DNA of 64,000 nucleotides from Reichenbachiella versicolor (GCF_003171675.1 NZ_QFZQ01000013.1:21720-85719); one strand, 5' to 3'; shown: positions 18,168 to 27,778, counted from the first letter of the stretch. Made by a program: numbers and translations. The notes: a model not told the origin generated them from the sequence alone.

Positions 18168-18764
18168 ATGTTGACGAAAGCGGAGAAAACAAAACAATAT
18201 ATACTGGAAACAGTAGGTCCATACTTCAACAAGCATGGTTATACTGGAACTAGTCTTTCTGATATTACAAAAGCAACCGGTCTCAGCAAAGGCGCTATCT
18301 ATGGCAACTTTGAGAATAAAGAAGAACTAGCCTTGGAAGCGTTCAATTATAATATCCGACAAGCGATGGGCACACTTCGGGCACATATGGACATGGAAGC
18401 ACCTGGCATATCCAAGCTTTTTGCGATCACTAATTTCTACAGGTCCTACTATCTTGACAACAAACTATCCGGAGGCTGTCCTATGTTGAACATGGGAATC
18501 GATTCTATGAATCACAACAGTATTTTATATAATAGAGTGGTAGATGTAATGAATAAACTTGTCAAAGGCCTATCAGATTTAATTGAACAAGCTAAGAGTG
18601 AAGGTGCGATAAAAGATGAAATTGATTCTGACTACTATGCCAATCAAATGTATGCTCAAATTCAAGGAAGTATATTCATGTCGTATATGAGAAATAACAA
18701 CAGACAAATGGTAGATATGATGAACAGTATAGACCAAGTAATTAGAAAAGAATTAATGACCTAA
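18168..18764 (+). CDS. TetR/AcrR-family transcriptional regulator
   Basis: This 198-residue dimeric repressor has an N-terminal helix-turn-helix (residues ~10-55: YILETVGPYFNKHGYTGTSL, then DITKATGLSKGAIYGNFENKEEL), the classic TetR signature. The C-terminal ligand-binding helices include GGCPMLNMGIDS, seen in the branch with a TetR_C-type domain. A 32-bp palindrome lies just ahead of the ATG, so it probably represses itself and the alpha/beta hydrolase gene that starts 28 bp downstream. The inducer is unknown. Confidence 0.93.
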   Translation: MLTKAEKTKQYILETVGPYFNKHGYTGTSLSDITKATGLSKGAIYGNFENKEELALEAFNYNIRQAMGTLRAHMDMEAPGISKLFAITNFYRSYYLDNKLSGGCPMLNMGIDSMNHNSILYNRVVDVMNKLVKGLSDLIEQAKSEGAIKDEIDSDYYANQMYAQIQGSIFMSYMRNNNRQMVDMMNSIDQVIRKELMT

Positions 18765-18792
18765 AAATACCTTTCAGTATAAAAACACACTC

Positions 18793-19671
18793 ATGAAAAC
18801 ACTCATTAAACTATTTTTCAAAACAACCTCATTCTTAGCACCTAAAATCGCAGGCAGGTTAGCATTCGACTTATTTCAAAAACCCCTCAACAAAAAACTA
18901 AGGGATAAGGAAAAATTATTTTTCAACAATGCTGAAAGCTTTAGTATAAAATTTCCTTTAGAAGATATTGAATGCTATGAACTAGGCCCTACTGATGGAG
19001 ATTTAGTCATATTAGTACACGGATGGGAATCTAATGCCGCTAGCATGTCAGCTATTGCAGAGCAGCTGGCTCAGGATGACTTTCATGTTATTATTTTTAA
19101 TCTACCCGCACATGGATATTCCAAGCTTACCAAAACTAACCTCAAAATGTGTAAAGATGCTTTAATGGCTGTAATCAATCACATTAACCCCATGGAACCT
19201 TTTTCAATTGTTTCGCACTCATTTGGTTCAGCTGTCACTTCATATACATTAGCCAACACGTCACATACTATCAATCAATTGGTATTCTTGACCACTCCAA
19301 ATAAACTGACTGATGTATTTCTGGAATTCGGATCTTTCATCGGGTTAAATCAAAAGTCTCAGAAAAGACTTAATGACCTAGCATCTGGTATTCTTGGTGA
19401 ACCTCTAGAGTCATTACAAATCGAAAAACTGGGACAACGCGCTCAATTCAAAAAATTGACCATCATCCACGATAAACATGATAAAATTATTAGTATCGAA
19501 AAAGCTAGACGTGTTCATCACGAAATTACAAGCAGTGAATTAATAGAAACAGAGAATAAGGGACACTATAGAATGCTTTGGGATCAAGAAGTAATCAACT
19601 TGGTATCTAAAGCTTTAATCAACGATAGCAAACCACAAAGAAGTGTCATCCCTGAGACAGTAAACGCTTAA
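18793..19671 (+). CDS. alpha/beta hydrolase
   Basis: This 292-residue protein has the alpha/beta-hydrolase fold. The oxyanion motif is VHGWES (75-80), the nucleophile is S143 in VSHSFGSAV (the elbow GxSxG begins with Ser instead of Gly), an acid is likely in HDKHDKIIS, and the histidine is in NKGHYRM near the C terminus. It lacks a clear signal peptide, although residues 1-30 are amphipathic and might bind the membrane. Co-transcription with the TetR gene suggests a role with small ester or lipid-like compounds; the substrate is not predictable. Confidence 0.88.
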   Translation: MKTLIKLFFKTTSFLAPKIAGRLAFDLFQKPLNKKLRDKEKLFFNNAESFSIKFPLEDIECYELGPTDGDLVILVHGWESNAASMSAIAEQLAQDDFHVIIFNLPAHGYSKLTKTNLKMCKDALMAVINHINPMEPFSIVSHSFGSAVTSYTLANTSHTINQLVFLTTPNKLTDVFLEFGSFIGLNQKSQKRLNDLASGILGEPLESLQIEKLGQRAQFKKLTIIHDKHDKIISIEKARRVHHEITSSELIETENKGHYRMLWDQEVINLVSKALINDSKPQRSVIPETVNA

Positions 19672-19768
19672 TTGAAGGCTCCACCTGTCGATAACTAATC
19701 TCACTTATAATTTTCCAATACACGACACAGTTATATATCTGTTATGTATTATATAAAATGTTAATGTT

Positions 19769-20215
19769 ATGAATAAGATGAGCTTGACCCTTTTTGGGTT
19801 ATTAATATCACTTGGAGTCTATGCACAGGATTTCACCGCCTATCAGGCATATCAAATAAGAGAAGGTATCCAACTAGAAATCAAAGACATCAAAAAGGTG
19901 GCTAAATATGGTTGGGATAATCTTGAAATCACTTATACAGTAACGAACGAAACAGATTTTGATATTCACAAACTGGACTTCAACATCCACTTAATTGACA
20001 ATCATAATCAAGCTATTGGCACTGTAGAAGCACATGCTTTTTCATTACCAAAACATTCTGAGGAAGAAAGACACTATACCGACGCTAAAACGGAATTTGG
20101 CAGCGCTAAAATCAAAAAAGAAATAGGTGAAATAGTACAAATGGACGTATACGTTGACAAAGATTCACTAACCGTTGCTTCCATCAAAACAGTCGCAGAA
20201 ATCATACAAGATTAG
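19769..20215 (+). CDS. small secreted protein of unknown function
   Basis: This 148-residue protein has a signal peptide (MSLTLFGLLISLGVYAQ, cleavage near residue 19). The mature domain reads as a beta-sandwich (YGWDNLEITYTVTNETDFDIHKLDFNIHLIDNHNQAIG), similar in style to FxLYD/DUF-type periplasmic domains that describe interactions between secreted proteins, but I cannot name a family. It sits 97 bp after the hydrolase gene and ends at a strong terminator. Confidence 0.75.
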   Translation: MNKMSLTLFGLLISLGVYAQDFTAYQAYQIREGIQLEIKDIKKVAKYGWDNLEITYTVTNETDFDIHKLDFNIHLIDNHNQAIGTVEAHAFSLPKHSEEERHYTDAKTEFGSAKIKKEIGEIVQMDVYVDKDSLTVASIKTVAEIIQD

Positions 20216-20374
20216 CACAGTATTTTGGATCCTTAGAACAATAATTTAAAGAGATTTTTGTTTCAGAAGAGACCAGCGACAATAAAGATCCCCAATCTAT
20301 GTAAAATAAATAAATCTAAGAAACGGGTATCGATCTTCAATAAAAACAACAAAGAGTACTTGACAGACAAAACT

Positions 20375-20403
20375 AAAAACGCCCCCAAACGGAGGCGTTT
20401 TTT
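20375..20403. terminator. rho-independent terminator, bidirectional
   Basis: Stem AAAAACGCC with GGCGTTTTT, plus an inner CC/GG after one mismatch, and a four-base loop AAAC. A run of T follows on the plus strand and a run of A (T on the minus strand) precedes it. It separates the plus-strand unknown gene from the minus-strand galT end. Confidence 0.9.
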
Positions 20404-20434
20404 ATATATGTATTAAGCTCTAATTATTCATTAA

Positions 20435-21457
20435 TCATAATTCTCTAAGAATTTTCGCAGCTCCTTCAGCTGTGATATCTCTCTGAGGACCAGCCATCAT
20501 CTCATATCCTACCATGAATTTTTTCACTGTAGCAGATCTCAACAAGGGTGGATAGAAGTGCATATGCAAATGCCATTCTGGATAATCCTTTCCATCTGTA
20601 GGCGCTTGATGGATACCAGCCGAATATGGAAATGGACAATCAAAGACTTTATCATATTTAGCAGCTAGTGTTTTCAAGCAATCTGCATAACCTTCTTCTT
20701 CAGCTTCAGTCAACTCCATGATATTAGTTAGATGCCTCTTAGAAACAATCATAGCTTCAAACGGCCACACTGCCCAAAATGGAACTAAAGCTACAAAGTG
20801 ATCATTTTCATAAATAATTCTCTCCTGCTTCTCTAATTCTTTGGCTAGGTAATCAGCCAACATACTTCTTCCAGTTTTTTCGTAGTAAGCCAATTGATTT
20901 CTTGACTCTTTCTCTACTTCATTAGGAATATTCTTCTGAGCCCAGATCTGACCATGTGGGTGAGGGTTACTACACCCCATTATCTCCCCTTTGTTTTCAA
21001 AGATCTGCACGTGATTAATGAAATCCATGGATCCTAGCTCTTTGTATTGAGCCTTCCATTCCTTCACTACTTTTACGATTCCCTCAATTGGCATACTTCC
21101 CAATTGCTGACTATGATCCGGAGAGAAGCATATAACTCTACAAATCCCTTGCTCAGATTCAGCAATAAAAAGATCATCCTCGTCAATACCTCCTGCTGGT
21201 ACATCTGCCTGAAGTGCCCCAAAGTCATTTTGAAAAACGAAAACATCCTTGTAGTCAGGGTTTACTTCTCCATTAATCCTAGTATTACCAGGACATAGAA
21301 AACAATTTGGATCATAGCTTACGCCTTCAGATTTTGCTGCTTCTTCTGTTTTACCTTGCCAAGGTCTTTTCGACCTATGTGGAGATACTAATACCCACTC
21401 ACCAGTCAAGATATTTAATCTTCGGTGCGCGTGATCTGTTATATCAAATGTGCTCAT
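20435..21457 (-). CDS. galT: galactose-1-phosphate uridylyltransferase
   Basis: This enzyme is the Leloir-pathway step that swaps Gal-1-P with UDP-glucose. It has 340 residues, a normal length. The catalytic HPH motif is H166-P-H168 in NPHPHGQ, and a CxxC metal-site pair is at C52/C55 (NCFLCPGN). The end LHMHFYPPLLRS is also typical. It is third in the galE-galK-galT operon, 6 bp after galK, and ends at the bidirectional terminator. It lets the galactose freed by the polysaccharide locus enter central metabolism. Confidence 0.97.
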   Translation of the reverse strand: MSTFDITDHAHRRLNILTGEWVLVSPHRSKRPWQGKTEEAAKSEGVSYDPNCFLCPGNTRINGEVNPDYKDVFVFQNDFGALQADVPAGGIDEDDLFIAESEQGICRVICFSPDHSQQLGSMPIEGIVKVVKEWKAQYKELGSMDFINHVQIFENKGEIMGCSNPHPHGQIWAQKNIPNEVEKESRNQLAYYEKTGRSMLADYLAKELEKQERIIYENDHFVALVPFWAVWPFEAMIVSKRHLTNIMELTEAEEEGYADCLKTLAAKYDKVFDCPFPYSAGIHQAPTDGKDYPEWHLHMHFYPPLLRSATVKKFMVGYEMMAGPQRDITAEGAAKILREL

Positions 21458-21463
21458 GTTGTT

Positions 21464-22585
21464 TTATACGGCAGTTACGCCATTAGAAATTTTGACATCG
21501 TAGAATGAAACCTCTTTCCCGGTTTTCTCTTTGTAGTGAGGTGCAATAGCTGCTTTAAATTCTTCAACCTGATCTTCTTTGACAAGGTTGATCGTACAAC
21601 CTCCAAATCCTCCTCCCATCATTCTAGAACCAATAACAGCATTATGATCTTTAGCAAAAGCGGCCAATACGTCCAATTCATCACAACTCACTTTATACCT
21701 AACACTAAGCCCTTCGTGAGTTTCATACATTAATTGACCTACCTTGATCAAGTCTCCTGCAGCAATTGCCTCTACTGCATCTTCAACTCTTTTAATTTCT
21801 CTAATTACGTAAGTACATCTCGCAATTACTTCTTTAGACACTTTGTCTTTGATGACCTCTAAGTCTTCTAAAGTAGCGTCTCTTAAGCTTTTGACTTCAG
21901 GTTTAAACTCTTGAATTGCTTTTACCCCTGTTTCACATTCTTGTCTTCTGGTGTTATATTCTGTTGAGGCTAATGAATGCTTTACATTCGTATCGCATAA
22001 CAATACGCTATATCCCGAAAAATCACCTTGAACTACTTTGTGCTCAAACGTACGACAGTCAATCTGAATAAAGGCGTCTTCTTTACCAAACACTACTGCA
22101 TACTGATCCATGATACCGCACATTACTCCAGCATACTCATGCTCGGCTTTCTGTGCCAACTTAGCTATTTCAAGTCTTTCCAATTTCAAATCGAAAAACT
22201 CACTGACTGCATACATAAAGCCACAAGACAAAGCAGCTGAAGAAGAAAGGCCTGCCCCCAAAGGAATATTACCTCCAAATGAACACTTGAATGCTGGAAC
22301 ATTGACCCCTTTTTTTCTCATTAGGTCAAGTAGACCGATACAGTAGTTAGCCCATCCTTTCTTGGACTTCTCCAGATTATCTGCAGGAAAAGAAATGGAA
22401 TCGTTTATATCTAGAGCAATCAACTCCGTAATATTCCCATCTACTTCTTCGATGGTAAACTCCATCGCCTTGTCAATCGCTCCCGGTAGTACAAACCCAT
22501 CATTATAATCAGTATGTTCACCGATCAAGTTGATTCTACCTGGAGACTTTACTTTCAACATCTTTTTAACTTGTACCTCACTCAT
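21464..22585 (-). CDS. galK: galactokinase
   Basis: This GHMP-family kinase phosphorylates galactose at C1. It has 373 residues. Signatures in order are GRINLIGEHTDYNDGFVLP (16-34), the GHMP ATP-binding PLGAGLSSSAALS (~112-124), the catalytic aspartate segment CGIMDQYAV, and GGGFGGCTINL near the C terminus. It sits 7 bp downstream of galE and 6 bp upstream of galT in one operon. Confidence 0.97.
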   Translation of the reverse strand: MSEVQVKKMLKVKSPGRINLIGEHTDYNDGFVLPGAIDKAMEFTIEEVDGNITELIALDINDSISFPADNLEKSKKGWANYCIGLLDLMRKKGVNVPAFKCSFGGNIPLGAGLSSSAALSCGFMYAVSEFFDLKLERLEIAKLAQKAEHEYAGVMCGIMDQYAVVFGKEDAFIQIDCRTFEHKVVQGDFSGYSVLLCDTNVKHSLASTEYNTRRQECETGVKAIQEFKPEVKSLRDATLEDLEVIKDKVSKEVIARCTYVIREIKRVEDAVEAIAAGDLIKVGQLMYETHEGLSVRYKVSCDELDVLAAFAKDHNAVIGSRMMGGGFGGCTINLVKEDQVEEFKAAIAPHYKEKTGKEVSFYDVKISNGVTAV

Positions 22586-22592
22586 CTTACCA

Positions 22593-23609
22593 TCAATTTA
22601 ATTTTTGCTGCCAAGCCCAGGCAGACTTCATCATCTCATCTAATCCTAACTCTGCTTTCCAACCCAGCTCTTCATTAGCTAAAGTCGTATCAGCATACGT
22701 TTGTTCTACATCACCTGCTCTTCTATCTACTATTTTGTAATTCAACTTCAAATCGTTTACTCGTTCGAAAGTATTCACAACTTCAAGAACAGACGAACCC
22801 TTACCAGTTCCTAGGTTGAAGAACTCATAGTTAGCTTTATTCTTCTTACCCAATAATCTATCTACTGCAATGACATGTGCCTTAGCTAGATCCACAACAT
22901 GGATATAATCTCTCACTGCTGTACCATCTGGAGTACCATAATCATCTCCAAAAATACTCAATTGCTCTCTGATCCCTGCAGCGGTCTGTGTTACGAATGG
23001 AATTAAGTTATTTGGAACTCCCAATGGTAACTCCCCAATCTCCGCAGTTTCATGTGCACCGACAGGATTAAAATATCTCAATGCGATCAGTTGATACTTT
23101 TCATTTGATCTAGCCGCATCTCTCAATATATCCTCATTGATTTTTTTAGTGTTCCCGTAAGTAGATTCTGCGGGTTTAAATGGAGTTTGCTCTGTAACTG
23201 GAAGCTGATCCGGCTGGCCATATACGGTACAAGAAGACGAAAATGCCATATTAGGAACATTATACTCATCCATTAACTCCAATAAATTCAACAAGCACTG
23301 AATATTATTTCTATAGTAATGAAGTGGAATCTGCATAGATTCACCAACTGCCTTACTCGCTGCAAAATGGATGATAGCATCAAACTTGTTATTTGCAAAA
23401 AGCTCTTTCAATGCGTCATAATCTCTGAGGTCAAGTTTTACAAACTCAACTTTCTGACCCGTGATTTTTTCTATTCCAGCAATAGCACTTTCTTTAGAGT
23501 TGGACAGATCATCGACTATAGTTATCTCATATCCGCTATTGATTAATTCTACTGCAGTATGCGAACCGATGTATCCTGCACCTCCTGTAACGAGTATTTT
23601 ATTGGCCAT
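22593..23609 (-). CDS. galE: UDP-glucose 4-epimerase
   Basis: This NAD-dependent short-chain dehydrogenase-fold enzyme interconverts UDP-galactose and UDP-glucose. It has 338 residues. The dinucleotide motif is GGAGYIGSHT (9-18), the catalytic pair is Y151 and K155 (STYGNTKK), and SSSCTVYG is the serine-containing segment. It is the first gene of the galEKT operon. An 81-bp intergenic region divides it from the divergent NrtR-like gene and must contain both promoters. Confidence 0.97.
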   Translation of the reverse strand: MANKILVTGGAGYIGSHTAVELINSGYEITIVDDLSNSKESAIAGIEKITGQKVEFVKLDLRDYDALKELFANNKFDAIIHFAASKAVGESMQIPLHYYRNNIQCLLNLLELMDEYNVPNMAFSSSCTVYGQPDQLPVTEQTPFKPAESTYGNTKKINEDILRDAARSNEKYQLIALRYFNPVGAHETAEIGELPLGVPNNLIPFVTQTAAGIREQLSIFGDDYGTPDGTAVRDYIHVVDLAKAHVIAVDRLLGKKNKANYEFFNLGTGKGSSVLEVVNTFERVNDLKLNYKIVDRRAGDVEQTYADTTLANEELGWKAELGLDEMMKSAWAWQQKLN

Positions 23610-23633
23610 TTCTAATGTGGTTAATAATTTAGC

Positions 23634-23664
23634 TTAACTTTATAAACGTAAAGATAACGGTTAA
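23634..23664. promoter_or_regulatory. nested inverted repeat between galE and the NrtR-like gene
   Basis: In the shared intergenic region, TTAAC (23634) pairs with GTTAA (23660) and, inside it, CTTTA (23638) pairs with TAAAG (23649). Imperfect nested symmetry like this is a plausible operator for the NrtR-like regulator, but the arms are short and AT-rich, so chance is possible. Confidence 0.35.
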
Positions 23665-23690
23665 TTTTAAATATTTCTACTAAATTTACG

Positions 23691-24416
23691 GTGAACCTCA
23701 AAAAAACTATGGTATTATCAAACACTTATTATTATGGTAACCACCCGATTTTAGTAGCGGTGGATAATATTATTTTCGGTTTTGACACTGTGGAGGAGAG
23801 ACTAAAAGTTCTTCTTTTCAAACGACTTGTAGAACCCTATGCTGGTGAGTGGTCTCTCATCGGCTCCTTTGTGCAAGAAGGTCAAAACATAGATGATGCT
23901 GCTTCAAGCGTCCTTGAAGAGCTAACAGGAATCACAGGCCTGTACCTTGAGCAATTAAAAACTTATGGTAATGCTGATCGTGATACAGGAGAACGCGTAA
24001 TTTCAATTGCTTACTATAGTCTCTTGAAGCTTGAAGAGGACAATGCACAGCTTAGAGATCAACATGATTCGTTTTGGTTTGATATATCTGAAGTTCCTAA
24101 TCTAGTTCTAGATCACGGACAAATGGTAAAAGATGCCATTCGCAAACTAAAAATCAAAGCAAGGCGTAGCCCTATCGGATTTGAGCTTTTACCTGAAAAA
24201 TTCACTTTGCGCCAGTTTAAAAGTCTTTATGAACAGATCTATCAAGCAGAAATTGATGATCGCAATTTCCGTAAAAAAATCTTGGCAACAGGATTACTTG
24301 ATAAATTAGAAGAAAAGGACAAAACCACCTCTAAGAAAGGTGCTTTCTTATACACATTCAATAAAGAGAAGTATGATGAATACTTGAGCAGAGGGTTTGA
24401 CATTCAATTCCATTGA
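23691..24416 (+). CDS. NrtR/AraR-like transcriptional regulator with degenerate Nudix domain
   Basis: This is a 241-residue protein with a Nudix fold (residues ~18-150) followed by a winged-helix domain (~155-240). The Nudix box is GSFVQEGQNIDDAASSVLEELTGI, in which the catalytic REXXEE core has become SVLEEL and the following spacing differs, so hydrolysis is unlikely. This is the pattern of NrtR-type regulators, including the arabinose regulator AraR of Bacteroides, where the Nudix domain senses a metabolite. It is divergent from galEKT, so galactose control is the simplest guess. The frame opens with GTG; an ATG six codons later (23709) is the likelier start. Confidence 0.9.
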   Translation: MNLKKTMVLSNTYYYGNHPILVAVDNIIFGFDTVEERLKVLLFKRLVEPYAGEWSLIGSFVQEGQNIDDAASSVLEELTGITGLYLEQLKTYGNADRDTGERVISIAYYSLLKLEEDNAQLRDQHDSFWFDISEVPNLVLDHGQMVKDAIRKLKIKARRSPIGFELLPEKFTLRQFKSLYEQIYQAEIDDRNFRKKILATGLLDKLEEKDKTTSKKGAFLYTFNKEKYDEYLSRGFDIQFH

Positions 24417-24507
24417 TTCATACTGTTTAAGCGAAACTAATGGTATTTTAATACAGAATGTTGTTTTTAAGACAGCCTACCTATGACATATTGATTGTAA
24501 GTCAATT

Positions 24508-24930
24508 ATGTTTACAGATATGAAATCAACTTTAGCCTTGGCTCTTCTTTTTGCATTACTATGTATTCGTTGCAAATCAACTCAACCTGTCCAAGAAATA
24601 AATACTTCAGTGAAAGAAATCATTTTTGGTAGTGGTGGTGGTTTTACTGGTGTGTCATCAAAGAAAAAACTATTAATCAACGAAAAGAAGCTAATATGGA
24701 GAGACAAAGTTTTGAACTTAAAAGAGGAAACTATCGTTGATCTCACCACCAAGTTTGATCTTGACTCAATGCTAAATATTCAATTTACTAAACCAGGTAA
24801 TCTGACCTATAGCATTACTTTAACGTCTGGAAACAAAACAAACAAAATAACTTGGGGCAAGCATAATTCACCTCCTCCCCTTATCGTTAGTGAACTATAT
24901 TCATTTTTAACAGCAATTTCTCATGAATAA
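24508..24930 (+). CDS. small predicted lipoprotein
   Basis: This 140-residue protein has a lipoprotein signal: a hydrophobic run LALALLFALLCIRC with the lipid-attached cysteine in CIRCKST. A start at the internal ATG (24520) gives a more normal signal peptide. The rest is beta-rich with a GSGGGFTG turn and no recognised motif. Its end overlaps the M4 peptidase start by 8 bp, so they are co-translated, and it may be an envelope partner or inhibitor of that protease (inference from overlap alone). Confidence 0.75.
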   Translation: MFTDMKSTLALALLFALLCIRCKSTQPVQEINTSVKEIIFGSGGGFTGVSSKKKLLINEKKLIWRDKVLNLKEETIVDLTTKFDLDSMLNIQFTKPGNLTYSITLTSGNKTNKITWGKHNSPPPLIVSELYSFLTAISHE

Positions 24931-27760
24931 AATCTTGATAAAGCTCTTTTTTCTGCTGTTCTGTTTCAGCCCATTGGCAAGTACTTTTCTAAATGCTCAA
25001 TCTACATCTGTTGAAGTCATACACAAGAACCAGTATTCTCAAAATCACATATTGAGATTATACTATGATAACTCTAACCAAAAAGCATTGAGCCAAGTAA
25101 AAAACGTATCCGAACAGATAGAAGAGTCTCTTCGGAATGAAGGCTTCATATCAGATAATATCAAAATAAAGCAAATTCGACAGTCATCTAATGGTATTCG
25201 TTTGATTCAAACCATCTCAGGTATAGAAATCTATCAAAGCGATCTAAATGCAGGCTTTAATAAACACAATCAAATCTCATCTATAAGTGGCCAATTACAT
25301 TATATAAATGACATCGATGTAGAATATAAAATAACAGTAAAAGAAGCTGTCGAAATAGCTCAAAACCATCTCACAAGGAAATTAAACCAATCAGACCTTC
25401 AATTCAATTCTACTTCAAAAGAGGTAATCTACGCAAATGGATTTATCTACACTCCCTCTTATTTACTCCAAATGACTGTTAATTCGTTTGAGGTGTGGAA
25501 ACTGATAGTATCTGGAAATGGATCGGTGCTACAATCTACAAGTCTAATGTGTAGCATTACTGAACACGACGCTGATCATATAGATCTAAATGGTGTTTCA
25601 CACAACCTCAGAACTATTGAAGATGATGGCACTTTCTTAATGGCTGACAATTCCAAACCTATGTACAATGAACTCAGCAACACCGGCTGGCTATTTGTTC
25701 AGTCCTTGAATGAAGAGGAGAAAGCAGAAACACTTACCGCGGTCAACAATACTTCATGGTCTCCCTCAGCAGTATCTGCTCAATACAATGCTAGTCAGTC
25801 ATATGACTACTATGAGTCTACTTTTGGACGAATTTCATACGACGACAATAGCTCTGATATAAGATCTATTATTGATTTCAAACAGGATGATGAAGATGTA
25901 GATAATGCCTTTTGGACGGGAACTTCTGTAACTTATGGAAATGGTCGGTTTTTATTTAAGCCACTTGCTGGGGGATTAGATGTAGGGGGACACGAACTTA
26001 CGCATGGAGTTATTCAAACAACTGCAGACCTGAATTATGAATTTGAATCGGGTGCTGTGAATGAATCATTTGCAGATATTTTCGGTGCTATGATCGATAG
26101 AGATAATTGGCAAATAGGGGAAGATATCGTTCAACCAAGATTTTACCCTACAGGAGCCATGCGTGATATGAGTAACCCTCATCAAGATTTGACTAGACCT
26201 TGGTCAAGGGGATGGCAGCCGAATCATGTACATGAGAAGTATTTCGGATATGGAGATGCAGGTGGAGTTCATCGAAATAGCGGCATTCCAAATCACGCAT
26301 TTTATCTGATAGCAGAGAATATTTCTAAAGAAAAAGCAGAGCAGATATTCTATAGAGCACTTACTGTCTACTTGACACCTACCAGTAATTTCATCGACTT
26401 GAGAATTGCCTGTGAGGAGAGTACAAAGGACCTAATAGATACTGGAATTGCTAGTCTGACATTTACCAATAATGATTTATTGGAAGTGCAAAATGGTTTC
26501 GATGCAGTAGGGATTGTACAAAAGGGAGAAGAAGATAATACTGTAGAACTAGAAAGAGATTTTGGAGATGAATTATTTCTCTACACGGATATCAATACAA
26601 AGGGTATCTCTATGATCAACTTCACCGAAGAAAAAATCAGAGACTTATCACTAGCAGAAGCTATATCCAAGCCTAGTATCTCGAATGATGGAAAGCGCGT
26701 CATATTCGTAGATAGCAACAATAAAATAAGGTTAATAGAGCTTACTTGGTTTTTCGGAAATATTACGGAGTCAGTTATCAACGCTGATACTGAATGGGCA
26801 AATGCTGCTATCTCAAAAGATGGAAAAAGAATAGCTGCCGTTCCACTGGCAAACAGCCCTATTTTACACATTTATGACATTGAATCCGAGACATGGAAAG
26901 GTTCCATAGAAATAAGTCCTACTTCAGATGATTCGGAAGAATCTCCTGTTTCGCCGATCAGAGCAAACAGTTTAGCTTGGGATTTTGACGGTGAACGTGT
27001 ATTAGTGGAGACAGAGTTTACAGACCACTCATTTTTATATTTTGTAAATGTCTGGAATCAATCTGGTTCTAATCTTGGCACTGGTCAAACAACTGTGGCT
27101 ATTGATGGTTTTCTTGAAGGTACCAGTTTACTCAACCCTTCTTATGCTATTCGCTCTCCTCATATTTTTACTTTTGACCAAGTGAATCCATATTTAGGAA
27201 TAGAAGGTGATACTGTGACCTTAGGGTACAATATGATCACCAAAGAAATAGGTGTACTTTTTGATACTGATCAATATGATGCTGATGAATTAGCGTTTCA
27301 AGATTTAGGAGATGCTGCCTATTCGTTAGATGACTCTCAATTGTACTGTACAGTCAAAGACTTTAAAACTGATGAAATCAAAATTGCCATAGCTACACTT
27401 AATACTAACAAGCTATATGGTAATAGAAGTACTTTCAGTACACTATCTCTCACAGATGCTAAGTGGCCTATTTTATTCAATATTGAAGGAAGTCAAGACC
27501 AAACTCAAGTAGCAGATGTTGATGTTCAAGTTGAGAGCCTAGTAAATGTCTATCCTAATCCAAGTAGAGAACTGATCAATGTATCGGGTATAAATGGACA
27601 AACACAATTTAAATTTTATAACAAGCTTGGAATATTATCATTGCAGGGCATTCTTAGTCCTAACCATCAAATCGACATAAAAAGTTTGTCTCCAGGTGTA
27701 TATATATTGGTACTGAATAATGGAGAGGAAATAACCAGACGACAAATAATAAAGATCTAA
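24923..27760 (+). CDS. secreted M4-family metallopeptidase with T9SS tail
   Basis: This 945-residue exported zinc protease has a signal peptide ending near NAQ. Residues ~45-210 are the FTP/PepSY-type propeptide that guides folding. The thermolysin-like catalytic domain (~285-535) has zinc ligands H357 and H361 in HELTH, the third ligand E381 in GAVNESFADIFG, and the catalytic histidine H450 in GGVHRNSGIPNHAFYL. Residues ~550-850 are beta-rich units with SxDGKR turns (SNDGKRVIFVDS, SKDGKRIAAVP), resembling a WD40/PD40 propeller. The last ~75 residues (VNVYPNPSRELINVS onward) are a T9SS sorting domain for cell-surface display or release. Confidence 0.95.
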   Translation: MNKILIKLFFLLFCFSPLASTFLNAQSTSVEVIHKNQYSQNHILRLYYDNSNQKALSQVKNVSEQIEESLRNEGFISDNIKIKQIRQSSNGIRLIQTISGIEIYQSDLNAGFNKHNQISSISGQLHYINDIDVEYKITVKEAVEIAQNHLTRKLNQSDLQFNSTSKEVIYANGFIYTPSYLLQMTVNSFEVWKLIVSGNGSVLQSTSLMCSITEHDADHIDLNGVSHNLRTIEDDGTFLMADNSKPMYNELSNTGWLFVQSLNEEEKAETLTAVNNTSWSPSAVSAQYNASQSYDYYESTFGRISYDDNSSDIRSIIDFKQDDEDVDNAFWTGTSVTYGNGRFLFKPLAGGLDVGGHELTHGVIQTTADLNYEFESGAVNESFADIFGAMIDRDNWQIGEDIVQPRFYPTGAMRDMSNPHQDLTRPWSRGWQPNHVHEKYFGYGDAGGVHRNSGIPNHAFYLIAENISKEKAEQIFYRALTVYLTPTSNFIDLRIACEESTKDLIDTGIASLTFTNNDLLEVQNGFDAVGIVQKGEEDNTVELERDFGDELFLYTDINTKGISMINFTEEKIRDLSLAEAISKPSISNDGKRVIFVDSNNKIRLIELTWFFGNITESVINADTEWANAAISKDGKRIAAVPLANSPILHIYDIESETWKGSIEISPTSDDSEESPVSPIRANSLAWDFDGERVLVETEFTDHSFLYFVNVWNQSGSNLGTGQTTVAIDGFLEGTSLLNPSYAIRSPHIFTFDQVNPYLGIEGDTVTLGYNMITKEIGVLFDTDQYDADELAFQDLGDAAYSLDDSQLYCTVKDFKTDEIKIAIATLNTNKLYGNRSTFSTLSLTDAKWPILFNIEGSQDQTQVADVDVQVESLVNVYPNPSRELINVSGINGQTQFKFYNKLGILSLQGILSPNHQIDIKSLSPGVYILVLNNGEEITRRQIIKI

Positions 27761-27778
27761 TTGACACTAAAAAATCGG

